Shown piece after piece: positions 1-7,231 of a stretch of DNA of 8,106 nt. Position numbers and translations under genes: made by a program. How positions within the stretch are numbered: position 1 is the stretch's first letter; each line of letters begins with the position of its first letter. The notes beneath the pieces were generated by a model. It worked only from the letters and a program-made list of their open reading frames with translations. It searched no databases and was not told the DNA's origin. This stretch comes from an uncultured Caulobacteraceae bacterium (GTDB taxonomy: Bacteria > Pseudomonadota > Alphaproteobacteria > Caulobacterales > Caulobacteraceae). Where the stretch lies: positions 1 through 8,106 of the forward strand of contig CALEOQ010000505.1 of assembly GCA_937910255.1 (NCBI GenBank), given 5' to 3'.

Positions 1-78
1 GTGGAGGAGTATGGGCGGTGTGTGCTGGTGGACGGTAGTGGACTGGTCGTGTAACGTGTGTGCGTCTTTTTTTTTTTT
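1..78. other. Non-genomic read-through noise plus poly-T (artefact)
   Basis: Positions 1-66 are a G/T-rich string with no gene or motif. Positions 67-78 are twelve T residues abutting the adapter that starts at 79. Read outward (reverse complement) this is adapter, then A12, then A/C-rich low-complexity noise. That is the pattern of an Illumina read running through a short insert, the adapter and the flow-cell oligo's T linker. The base composition is unlike the GC-rich insert. Nothing here should be annotated as biology, and any protein call entering this stretch is chimeric. Confidence 0.95.
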
Positions 79-136
79 AATGATACGGCGACCACCGAGA
101 TCTACACTCTTTCCCTACACGCCGCTCTTCCGATCT
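79..136 (+). other. Illumina TruSeq universal (P5/Read 1) adapter (artefact)
   Basis: The 58 bases begin with the P5 sequence AATGATACGGCGACCACCGA and end with the Read 1 primer tail GCTCTTCCGATCT. They match the universal adapter from memory, with one mismatch: position 122 is C where the adapter has A. P5 runs directly into the Read 1 primer with no i5 index between them, as in single-index TruSeq libraries. Frame translations give the well-known contaminant peptides containing FLMIRRPPRSTLFPYT and NDTATTEIYTLSLH. Genomic sequence starts at about 137. Confidence 0.98.
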
Positions 137-1389
137 ACAAAGTTGTACTGGCCGCCGACCCCGCTCACCACCCGGCCGTCCTCCAGGGCGTCGGAGGCGA
201 CGGCGCCGAGCAGCGTGGCGATCATGGCGTTGTTGACGAAGCGCGCGCCCTTGCGGTCGGCGACCCGCTTGTCGAAATCCGCGCCGTGCAGCTCATTCAC
301 AAAGCCCACATCGGTCATGCGGAACTTGGCCCGCTCTTCCAGCGGCATGTCGCGCAGGGCGGCGTAGAAGTCCCGCGGCGCCAGGAAGAAGGCCGCATCC
401 ATGACAGCGCCATCCACCTCCCGCTTCAGGACCCCGGCCCGATAGAGCTCCAGGAAGGCGTCCACGAACATCTCGGTGGCCGCGTAGAGTCCCTCCTCGA
501 AAGGCCCGGTGTGCCGTTCCAGACGATCGTCCGGCGGGGTCAGGGCCTTCAGGATTGCGGCGAACCTGGCCGGCTGCCGGTGGCGCAGGATCAGCGCGTG
601 AGCCACCGCATGGCCCATGGACCCGATGCCGATCTCAAGCGTGCCGCCGTCGGGGATCAGGCTGGCGACGTGGAAACCCATGGCGTAGTGGGTCAGGCTG
701 ACCGGCTGCTTGGGCGGGCCGGGCAGCGGGAACTCCACCTCCGGGCTTTCCAGCATCATGGCGAAGGCCTCGGGCGCCAGTTCGCCGGGGCCAGGCATAT
801 AGGGCAGTTCGGCATTGACCTGACCCACGAGGATCAGATCGGTCCGCCCCTCGGCCTTGGCCTTGAGCAGCTCCAGGGTCAGGTCGGTGTTGCAGGACAG
901 GCTGTAGCGTTCGGCGCCCTCGCCCTTGGCCACCAGCTGGGCGACCACATTGCATCCGCGCTCCAGGATGTAGCGGCTGGCATGGGTGTAGTTCGCGCTG
1001 ATGTAGTTCTGCTGCACCTCGGGGTCGTTCAGCCACATGCCGGCCTGCAGGAAGAACTCGTCCACCTCGATATTGGGCGGCAGTCCGCCCCGGCGCTGGG
1101 CCTGGGCGTAGGCGAGCTCGGGATAGCCGCCCAAGGTCCGCTCCAGGATCGGCCCCATGAACCGCTTCTCCAGCAGGCTCCCCGGTTCGGGCGGCGTCAG
1201 GGTCAACGCCGTGAAGATCCGCAACGAGATCGAGCGGTCAGTGGCGGCCCGGGCATAGAGGGCGTTGGCGATGTGGTTGGCCTTGCCCAGGCCAAGCGGC
1301 AGGCCAAGGACCACCTTGCCGTCCAGGCGCTCGATGATGGCCTTGGCCACGGCGTCGGCCTGGCTCATCCGCAGCATCGCTGTACTCAC
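137..1389 (-). CDS. Acetyl-CoA hydrolase/CoA-transferase family protein, 3' end missing
   Basis: This is the last gene seen in the fad operon, and 417 complete codons are present. The family moves CoA between acyl groups or hydrolyses acyl-CoA through a glutamyl-CoA thioester. Visible are an N-terminal CoA-transferase half (VVLGLPLGLGKANHIANAL, about residues 26-44), GIG at 254-256, a TE pair (T305-E306) where the family's catalytic glutamate is expected, and the C-terminal-domain motif VSGVGGQYNFV at about 408-418. The C-terminal remainder, probably 100 residues or more by comparison with the family, is lost. After NFV the reading frame enters adapter and stops at a TAG made by adapter, so the terminal DRKSGV is artificial. 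The chosen start is GTG at 1389, which overlaps the upstream TGA as GTGA, suggesting translational coupling. ATG at 1377 or 1368 are alternatives. Substrate is unknown: acetyl-CoA, succinyl-CoA or another acyl-CoA. Family assignment is firm; exact activity is not. Confidence 0.85.
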
Positions 1390-3503
1390 GTGAGACGATC
1401 CCAGCCCTGGTCTGGACGGAAGCGCTCGCCATGGATGGCGGCGAGCGCCTCCATGCGGGCCTTGAGCGTCTGCGCCCCGGCCTCGCGGGCATAGTGGATC
1501 GGGCCGCCGCGGAAAGGGGCGAAGCCGGCGCCGAAGATCATCGCGCCGTCGACGATGTCCTCGTCCTCGACCACACCCTTGCGCAGGCATTCCAGGCAGG
1601 CGTCGATCATCGGCAGGATCAGCCGGTCGGTCATCTCCTGGGTGGGCTTGGCGAAGGACTTGGCCTTCTGCGCCTCGCCGCCCTTCCAGGCATAGATGCC
1701 CTTGCCGCTCTTGCGGCCCAGGTCGCCGCCCGTGACCTTGGCGCGCAGGGTGTCCGGCGGGACGGGCAGGGGCTTGTCCAGGCCCGCCTTCAGGCTGTCG
1801 GCCACCGCTATGCCCACATCGAGGCCCACCTGGTCGGCCAGTTCGGCGGGGCCCACCGGCATGCCAAAGGCCTCGGCGGCGGCGTCGATGGTTTCGGGCG
1901 AGACGCCCTCCTGCATCATCACCATGGCTTCGAGCATGTAGGGGGTGAGCGCCCGGTTCACGAGGAAGCCCGGCGCGCTGCGCACCGGGGCCGGCAGGCG
2001 GTCGATGGCGCCCAGGAAGGCCTTGGCGATGTCCAGGGTTTCGGCCGCCACACCCTCATGGGTGACGATCTCCACCAGCTGCATCCGCGAGACCGGATTG
2101 AAGAAGTGAATGCCGATCAGCCGCTCGGGCCGCGCCAGACCCTGCGCCAGATCCTCCAGCCGGATAGACGAGGTGTTGGTGGCCAGCACCGCGCCGGACT
2201 TCATGCGCGGTTCGAGGTCGGCGTAGATTTTCTTCTTCAGTTCAAGCTTTTCGGGCGCCGCCTCGATGATCAGGTCGGCGTGGCGTACGCCCTGTCCCTC
2301 GGGATCGGGGATCAGGCGGTCCAGGGCGTCGCGGGTCTTGCCGCTGTCGTGGCCGAGCTTGGGGTAGAGGGTTGCGGCCCGGCCGACGGCCTGGGCGATG
2401 ATCTCAGGCTTCAGGTCGGCCAGGGTGACCTTGATCCCGTGCCAGGCCGCCCAGGCGGCGATGTCGCCGCCCATGGCGCCGGCGCCGATCACGTGCAGGT
2501 GGCGCGGCGGCTGAGCCTCCACCTCGGTCAGCCGCTTCATCTTCTCCCGCAGGAAGAAGACGCGGATCAGGTTCTGAGCGGCGTCGGTGGTCATCAACTT
2601 GGCGAACGAGGCGATCTCCGCTTTGCGCAGCGCCTTTAGATCATCCCCGTGACGCTCCCAGAGGTCCACCAGGGCGCCGGGCGCGGGATAGTGTTCCGGC
2701 GGGGCCTGCTTGGCCGCCTGGCTGCGCATGCGATCGGCGGCGGCGCGGCGGGGGAGGTCGGCATGCAGGATGCGGTCGGTCACCTGATGGCGCAGCCGCC
2801 CCAGGCGACCAGGCTTGGCCGAGCGGAACTCGCCCTGCGCGACGGCGCGGACGGCGGCGCGGACGTGGCGTTCCTCGGTCACGGCGTCGGCGAGGCCGAT
2901 GGCCTTCGCCTCGCCCGGACGCTTGGCCTTGCCGGTCAGCATCATCTGCATGGCTTCCAGCGGGTCGATCAGGTCCAGCAGACGGGCCGTGCCGCCCAGC
3001 CCCGGATGCAGGCCAAGCTGCACCTCCGGAAAACCCAGGCGCGCCTCTTCGCCCACCAGGATGCGGTGATCGCAGGCGAGCGCAATCTCCAGCCCGCCGC
3101 CCAGGGCGTAGCCGTGGACCACCGCCACCGTCGGCGTGCTGAGCTTGGCCAGGCGATCCACCACCTCGTGGGCGCGGGTCATCCGCTGCTCCACCTCATG
3201 GGCGTCGCGGGCGCCGACAAAGGCCTTCACATCGGCGCCGGCGAAGAAGCCGCCGGCCTTGGCCGAACGGATCACCAGGGCCTTCGGCGCATCCTGCTCC
3301 ACCTGGGCCAGGATCTGGTCCAGCTCCTCCAGAACCTCTTCGGACACGGTGTTGGCGCTGGCGCCCAGCTGGTCGGCGATCAGCCAGTCGATCCCGTCCT
3401 CGTCCCGGGTCAGCCGCCAGGCCTTCCATTGGCCCGGCGCGCCCGTATCGGGGCCAAGCTCCATCTGCCGGGGGGCGAGCGTCTTCCAGACGACGTTCTT
3501 CAT
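1386..3503 (-). CDS. fadJ: FadJ-like enoyl-CoA hydratase / 3-hydroxyacyl-CoA dehydrogenase
   Basis: This is a 705-residue bifunctional beta-oxidation enzyme, close to E. coli FadJ length (about 714). It hydrates 2-enoyl-CoA and oxidises the L-3-hydroxyacyl-CoA with NAD+. The crotonase domain spans about residues 30-220, with oxyanion-hole segment ALGGGLE (E139) and FPEVQLGLHPGLGG (E160) matching the two catalytic glutamates of FadB/FadJ. The NAD-binding Rossmann domain begins near 335 with VIGAGAMGG (GxGxxG, 340-345). The dehydrogenase active site is visible as TNTSS (442-446), GIHFFNP (H466) and LVEIV (E478). The C-terminal dehydrogenase domain starts near PGFLVNR (511-517), with a second copy-like segment to the end. 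The ATG at 3503 has AAGGAG at 3515-3510, 6 nt upstream and overlapping the thiolase stop. The frame extends farther upstream, but only into the thiolase gene. All key residues are intact, so it should be active. Its partner is the thiolase immediately upstream. Confidence 0.93.
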   Translation of the reverse strand: MKNVVWKTLAPRQMELGPDTGAPGQWKAWRLTRDEDGIDWLIADQLGASANTVSEEVLEELDQILAQVEQDAPKALVIRSAKAGGFFAGADVKAFVGARDAHEVEQRMTRAHEVVDRLAKLSTPTVAVVHGYALGGGLEIALACDHRILVGEEARLGFPEVQLGLHPGLGGTARLLDLIDPLEAMQMMLTGKAKRPGEAKAIGLADAVTEERHVRAAVRAVAQGEFRSAKPGRLGRLRHQVTDRILHADLPRRAAADRMRSQAAKQAPPEHYPAPGALVDLWERHGDDLKALRKAEIASFAKLMTTDAAQNLIRVFFLREKMKRLTEVEAQPPRHLHVIGAGAMGGDIAAWAAWHGIKVTLADLKPEIIAQAVGRAATLYPKLGHDSGKTRDALDRLIPDPEGQGVRHADLIIEAAPEKLELKKKIYADLEPRMKSGAVLATNTSSIRLEDLAQGLARPERLIGIHFFNPVSRMQLVEIVTHEGVAAETLDIAKAFLGAIDRLPAPVRSAPGFLVNRALTPYMLEAMVMMQEGVSPETIDAAAEAFGMPVGPAELADQVGLDVGIAVADSLKAGLDKPLPVPPDTLRAKVTGGDLGRKSGKGIYAWKGGEAQKAKSFAKPTQEMTDRLILPMIDACLECLRKGVVEDEDIVDGAMIFGAGFAPFRGGPIHYAREAGAQTLKARMEALAAIHGERFRPDQGWDRLT

Positions 3504-3509
3504 CGATGT

Positions 3510-3515
3510 CTCCTT
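3510..3515 (-). promoter_or_regulatory. Shine-Dalgarno of fadJ, overlapping the thiolase stop
   Basis: On the minus strand the sequence reads TGAAGGAGACATCGATG: AAGGAG lies 6 nt before the fadJ ATG, and its first A is the last base of the thiolase TGA. This is the strongest ribosome-binding site within the operon. It fixes the fadJ start at 3503 rather than at the longer open frame upstream. Confidence 0.85.
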
Positions 3516-4798
3516 CAGACCGCCTGGATCAGCATGGCGCCGCCCTGGCCGCCGCCGATGCATTCGGTGGCGACGCCGCGGGGCTGGGACAGGCGCTTCA
3601 TGGCGTTGGCCAGGTGCAGGACGATCCGCGCCCCGCTGGCGCCCACGGGATGGCCCATGCCGATGGCGCCGCCATCGACGTTCAGCCGCTCCCGGTCGAT
3701 CTGGCCGAAATCCCCCTCCAGGCCGAGCGCCTGGCGGCGGAAGTCATCATCCTGCCAGGCCGCCAGGCACGCCAGGACCTGGGCGGCGAAGGCCTCATTG
3801 ATCTCCCAGATCGGCACGTCCGACAGGGTCATGTCATGGGCGCGCAACAGGTCGGTGGCCGACAGGACCGGGCCAAGTCCCATGATCCTCGGGTCCAGAG
3901 CCGACCAGCGGCTGTCGACGATCTCGGCCAGGGGCTCCAGGCCGTGTTCCTTCACAGCCGCCTCCGAGGCCAGCACCACCCAGGCAGCGCCGTCGGTGAT
4001 CTGTGAGCTGTTGCCCGCGGTGACCTTACCGAAGGGCGGTTCGAAGGCCGGCTTCAGCTTGGCCAGCTTGTCGGGGCTGGAATCCGGCCGCACCCCGTCG
4101 TCGCGGTCATAGAGCGCGCCATCAGGGGCGAAGGCGGGCTCGAGCTCGCCCTTGAACCAGCCCTCCTGATGGGCGCGGGCCGAGCGGAGCTGGCTTTCCG
4201 AGGCGTAGACGTCGGCGTCGTGGCGGGAGATGTCGAACATCTGCGCCAGCACCTCGGCGGTCTGGCCCATATTGAGGTCGGTGATCGGGTCGGTCAGGCC
4301 GCGCTCAAGCCCGATGACCGGGCTTAGAAAGTCCGGCCGGAAGCCCATGGCCGCCTTGGCCCGCGCCATCGGGCTGCGGGCGCCGTTCAGCTCGGCGAAC
4401 CACTCGGTGGCGTCGTGGCTCAGCACCAGGGGCGCATGGCTCAGCGACTCCGCGCCGCCGGCCAGGATCAGGTCGGCGGTTCCCTGCTGGATGTAGCGGA
4501 AGGCGGTGTCGATGGACTGCATGCCTGAGCCGCAGTTGATCTGCACGGTGAAGGCCACCATGGCCTCGCCCATGCCCAGACGCAGGGCCGCCACCCTGGC
4601 CGGGTTCATCTCGTCGGCCACCACGTTCACACAGCCCAGGATGACCTGGTCGAACGCCGTCGGGGCGAAGGGCTGCCGCAGCAGCAGGGGTCGGCCGCAC
4701 TGGACGGCCAGATCCACCGGCGTGAAGGGCCCGGGTCGCCCCCGGGCCTTGATGAACGGCGTGCGGGCGCCGTCGACGATATAGACCGGCCGGCTCAT
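3515..4798 (-). CDS. Thiolase, acetyl-CoA C-acyltransferase (FadA/FadI type)
   Basis: This is a 427-residue thiolase that cleaves 3-ketoacyl-CoA with CoA to give acetyl-CoA and a shortened acyl-CoA. It starts with the typical VYIVDGARTPF. The acylated nucleophile is C89 in INCGSGMQS, the NEAF motif is at 334-337, the catalytic histidine is H383 in GHPVGASG, and the second cysteine, which acts as acid/base, is C413 in CIGGGQGG. Length resembles FadI (about 436) more than FadA (about 387), but NEAF and CIGGGQG resemble FadA and biosynthetic thiolases, so no symbol is assigned. The ATG at 4798 overlaps the fadE stop as ATGA, and GAGG sits 7 nt upstream inside the fadE coding end. This indicates translational coupling to fadE. 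It is 11 nt upstream of fadJ. A role in degradation rather than acetoacetyl-CoA synthesis is inferred from context. Confidence 0.93.
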   Translation of the reverse strand: MSRPVYIVDGARTPFIKARGRPGPFTPVDLAVQCGRPLLLRQPFAPTAFDQVILGCVNVVADEMNPARVAALRLGMGEAMVAFTVQINCGSGMQSIDTAFRYIQQGTADLILAGGAESLSHAPLVLSHDATEWFAELNGARSPMARAKAAMGFRPDFLSPVIGLERGLTDPITDLNMGQTAEVLAQMFDISRHDADVYASESQLRSARAHQEGWFKGELEPAFAPDGALYDRDDGVRPDSSPDKLAKLKPAFEPPFGKVTAGNSSQITDGAAWVVLASEAAVKEHGLEPLAEIVDSRWSALDPRIMGLGPVLSATDLLRAHDMTLSDVPIWEINEAFAAQVLACLAAWQDDDFRRQALGLEGDFGQIDRERLNVDGGAIGMGHPVGASGARIVLHLANAMKRLSQPRGVATECIGGGQGGAMLIQAV

Positions 4799-7047
4799 TC
4801 GGCGGCCTCGACATGGCGTTGTTCGGCCGGCGTGGCCTTGCCGGTGATCTCCTCGGGCGAGAAGTCATCGACGGCCACCACCTTGGCCACAGCCATGGCC
4901 GCCTCGGCCAGCTTGGCGTGGTCCTCGCGACTGATCAGGCCCTGGTCGAGGGCGGCGTCCGGATCGCGGACCCGCAGCTTCTTCAGTCGGTCACGGATCG
5001 GCTCGCTGGCGACCACCAGGTCGAGGGCGCGTTCGAGTTCGGCCACGGCGTCGTCGCCGGCGCCCAGATAGACGCCGTCGGTCAGACGGTCACGGGTGGC
5101 CGAGGGTTCGAGGATCAGGCGGGCGCAGGCGCGGGTGACCCGGTCGCTGGGGCCGCGGCGGATCACGCCGAAGGGCAGCACGAACAGGCCCAGGAGCCAG
5201 GCCACCGGCTGGTTGGGGAAGTTGTCGAGGATTTCCTTCAGGCGACGCTCGATGGTCAGGAAGCCGTCCTGCATGATCCATTCGACCAGCGGCAGGTCCG
5301 CCTCCTGGCGGCCGTCCTCTTCCCAGCGCTTCAGGGTGGCGCTCAGCAGATAAAGCTCGGCCAGGATGTCGCCGAACCGCGCCGACAGCATTTCCTTGCG
5401 CTTCAGCGATCCGCCCATGCTGAGCAGGGCGGCGTCGGAGGCGAGCGCGAAACTGGCCGCATAGCGGCTGAGCTTGCGGTAATAGCGCTTGGTGGGTCCG
5501 GTCTCTGGCGCCGGCCCGATCAGGCCGTCGCTCCAGGAGCGGATGAAGGCGTTCTTCGCCGTCCGCAGGATGTGACCGGCGTGGGCCCAGACGGTGACGT
5601 CAAATGCGGCCAGCCCGCGCTGCGTGTCCTCGTCAGCCAGGGCCTCCATCTCTTTCAAGATGAAGGGGTGGGCGCGGATTGCGCCCTGGCCGAAGACGAT
5701 CAGGCTGCGGGTGAGGATGTTGGCGCCCTCCACCGTGATGCCCACGGGCACCGAACGGTAGAAGGTCCCCAGATAGTTCTTCGGCCCGTCGATGACCGCC
5801 TTGCCGGCATGGACGTCCATGGCGTCATTGGCGCTGATGCGCATCCGCTCGGTGGCGCTGTTCTTCATGATCGCCGAGACCACCGAGGGATGGTGGCCCA
5901 GCGCCAGGCCTGCGCAGGTGAACCGGCGGGCGGCGTCCAGCAGATAGGCGTTGGCGGCGATGCGCCCCAGACGCTCCTGCACCCCTTCGAACTCGCCGAT
6001 GGGAATACGGAACTGGGTGCGGACCCGGGAATAGGCGCCGGTGGTGCGCGCCGCCATGGCCGCACCGGCGGCCGACAGGGAGGGCAGGGAGATGCCGCGG
6101 CCGGCGGCCAGCGCCGCGTTCAGCATCATCCAGCCCTTGCCGATCTGTTCCTCGCCGCCAAGGATCGCGTCCATCGGCAGGAAGACGTCGTGGCCGGAAT
6201 TGGGGCCGTTCTGGAAGGCCTGCATGGACGGGATGTGACGCCGGCCGATCTCAATCCCCGGCGTGTCCGTGGGCGCAAGCACGACGGTGATGCCCAGGTC
6301 CTCTTCACCGCCCAGCAGGCCGTCGGGGTCCTTGATCTTCACCGCCAGGCCGAGGACCGTGGCGATGGGGCCGAGCGTGATGTAGCGCTTGGCCCAGTTC
6401 AGTCGCAGGCCGAGCACCTTCTGGCCCTTGTACTCGCCTTCGCAGACCACGCCGGTGTCGGTCATGGCCGTGGCGTCGGAGCCGGCCTCGGAGCTGGTGA
6501 GGCCAAAGGCCGGGATCTCCCGGCCATCTGCCAGGCGCGGCAACCAGTGAGACTTTTGCGCTTCGGTCCCGAACTGCATGAGCAGTTCGCCGGGGCCGAG
6601 GGAATTGGGCACCATCACCGTCACGGCGGCGGCCACCGAGCGGGTGGAAATCTTCCGCACCACCTCGGAATGGGCGTAGGGGCTGAAGCCGAGGCCGCCG
6701 AATTCCTCGGGAATGATCATCCCGAAGAACCGCTCGCGCTTGATGAAGTCCCAGGCCTCGGGCGGAAGGTCGCGGTCCTCCCAGTTGATCTTCCAGTCGT
6801 CCAGCATGGCGCACAGCTGATCGACAGGGCCGTCGATGAAGGCCCGCTCGGCGTCTGTCAGCTTGGCGGGGGGCACGTCCAGCAGGGCCTGCCAGTCAGG
6901 ATCGCCGGAGAACAGGGCGGCGTCCCACCAGACGTCGCCAGCCGCGATGGCCTCGGCTTCGGTGCCGGACATCTCGGGCAGGACACCCTTGGCCATCTGA
7001 TAGATCGGCCGCGTGACAAAGTCGCGGCGCAGGGCGGACGTGTCCAT
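4795..7047 (-). CDS. fadE: FadE-type acyl-CoA dehydrogenase
   Basis: This is a 750-residue FAD-dependent acyl-CoA dehydrogenase catalysing the first step of beta-oxidation (acyl-CoA to trans-2-enoyl-CoA). It resembles E. coli FadE along almost all its length. The N-terminal portion has WWDAALFSGDPDW (about 40-52), followed by the dehydrogenase core with PNSLGPGELL (147-156) and LTSSEAGSDA (183-192). The region KRYITLGPIATVLGLA (220-235) follows. VEGANILTR (439-447) carries E440, which aligns with the presumed catalytic base. The C-terminal FadE-specific domain (DUF1974-like, from about 475) includes GGSLKRKE and EADLPLVEW, and the tail VDDFSPEE mirrors E. coli. The hydrophobic N-terminal extension of E. 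coli FadE (814 residues) is absent; the protein starts about where that extension ends. ATG 7047 has GAGG 6 nt upstream. It is the first gene of the operon, and its stop overlaps the thiolase start. Confidence 0.95.
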   Translation of the reverse strand: MDTSALRRDFVTRPIYQMAKGVLPEMSGTEAEAIAAGDVWWDAALFSGDPDWQALLDVPPAKLTDAERAFIDGPVDQLCAMLDDWKINWEDRDLPPEAWDFIKRERFFGMIIPEEFGGLGFSPYAHSEVVRKISTRSVAAAVTVMVPNSLGPGELLMQFGTEAQKSHWLPRLADGREIPAFGLTSSEAGSDATAMTDTGVVCEGEYKGQKVLGLRLNWAKRYITLGPIATVLGLAVKIKDPDGLLGGEEDLGITVVLAPTDTPGIEIGRRHIPSMQAFQNGPNSGHDVFLPMDAILGGEEQIGKGWMMLNAALAAGRGISLPSLSAAGAAMAARTTGAYSRVRTQFRIPIGEFEGVQERLGRIAANAYLLDAARRFTCAGLALGHHPSVVSAIMKNSATERMRISANDAMDVHAGKAVIDGPKNYLGTFYRSVPVGITVEGANILTRSLIVFGQGAIRAHPFILKEMEALADEDTQRGLAAFDVTVWAHAGHILRTAKNAFIRSWSDGLIGPAPETGPTKRYYRKLSRYAASFALASDAALLSMGGSLKRKEMLSARFGDILAELYLLSATLKRWEEDGRQEADLPLVEWIMQDGFLTIERRLKEILDNFPNQPVAWLLGLFVLPFGVIRRGPSDRVTRACARLILEPSATRDRLTDGVYLGAGDDAVAELERALDLVVASEPIRDRLKKLRVRDPDAALDQGLISREDHAKLAEAAMAVAKVVAVDDFSPEEITGKATPAEQRHVEAAE

Positions 7048-7053
7048 GCAACA

Positions 7054-7057
7054 CCTC
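7054..7057 (-). promoter_or_regulatory. Shine-Dalgarno of fadE
   Basis: Minus-strand GAGG is followed by six bases and then ATG at 7047. A second ATG 14 nt further upstream (7061-7059) is out of frame, so the spacing supports 7047 as the start. Confidence 0.7.
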
Positions 7058-7098
7058 GCATAAGGGTCTGAGGGCTCGGAGTGGGGCTCAGCCTAGGC

Positions 7099-7123
7099 AA
7101 CGCATGGGAGTCTCTTAGGTTCG
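7099..7123 (-). promoter_or_regulatory. Possible EcfG-like (general stress sigma) promoter for fadE
   Basis: On the minus strand CGAAC (7123-7119) is followed by a 16-nt spacer and CGTT (7102-7099). The alphaproteobacterial EcfG consensus is GGAAC, 16-17 nt, CGTT, so this matches 8 of 9 conserved positions with correct spacing. Transcription would start near 7092, leaving a leader of about 45 nt before fadE. A GAGTC (GANTC, CcrM-type site) lies in the spacer at 7108-7112. I found no better sigma-70-like promoter by eye. One such match in 184 nt could be chance, so this is tentative. Confidence 0.3.
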
Positions 7124-7125
7124 CC

Positions 7126-7139
7126 GATCAGGCCTGATC
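7126..7139. promoter_or_regulatory. Perfect 14-bp palindrome, candidate operator in divergent region
   Basis: GATCAGGCCTGATC is exactly self-complementary and lies in the divergent space between fadE and the acidic-protein gene. It is immediately upstream of the possible fadE -35 element. An overlapping imperfect inverted repeat GATCC-6nt-GGATC spans 7136-7151. The position suits a dimeric regulator controlling one or both directions. It does not resemble the FadR or PsrA sites I know, and no regulator gene is in the window. The role is inferred only from symmetry and position. Confidence 0.4.
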
Positions 7140-7221
7140 CCCCTGAGGATCGGGAAATCTTACGGCCAAGCTGAACGGCTGGGGGGTGTGGCGTGTTCGA
7201 TCTGCACATCACTCATGACGC

Positions 7222-7226
7222 GGAGG
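7222..7226 (+). promoter_or_regulatory. Shine-Dalgarno deciding the start of the acidic protein
   Basis: GGAGG is followed by five bases and then ATG at 7232. This strong site favours ATG 7232 over the upstream in-frame GTG at 7193. Confidence 0.75.
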
Positions 7227-7231
7227 CGACC

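Larger units (their letters stand above)
7048..7231. promoter_or_regulatory. Divergent intergenic region between fadE and acidic-protein gene
   Basis: This 184-nt non-coding stretch separates the minus-strand operon from the plus-strand genes and must carry the promoters for both unless transcription enters from elsewhere. It contains the palindrome at 7126-7139, an 8-bp palindrome GCCTAGGC at 7091-7098, and the EcfG-like match. A GTG at 7193 could extend the acidic protein by 13 codons, but it lacks a convincing ribosome-binding site. I could not identify a convincing plus-strand promoter by eye. Confidence 0.6.

Noticed and set aside
58..1494. Plus-strand open frame of 478 codons crossing the left adapter.
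   Set aside because: Its beginning is adapter translation and the rest is antisense to the CoA-transferase gene.
1390..1590. Upstream extension of the CoA-transferase frame to 1590.
   Set aside because: It would overlap about 200 bases of fadJ coding sequence with an unrelated Arg-rich translation. The GTG at 1389 with a GTGA overlap, or the ATGs just after it, are better starts.
4813..7071. Plus-strand open frame of 752 codons antisense to fadE, and similar long frames at 1431-2639 and 2649-4112.
   Set aside because: The minus-strand frames encode clear FadE, thiolase and FadJ proteins with catalytic motifs. The antisense frames have low-complexity Gly/His/Gln/Val-rich translations, typical of mirror frames in GC-rich DNA.
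7108..7112. GAGTC as a cell-cycle methylation switch of fadE.
   Set aside because: GANTC sites also occur inside the coding genes of this window, so one in the spacer is not notable by itself; noted only alongside the promoter candidate.
7193..7231. GTG start at 7193 for the acidic protein.
   Set aside because: It lacks a clear ribosome-binding site, whereas GGAGG is correctly placed before ATG 7232. The added 13 residues also differ in character from the acidic protein.
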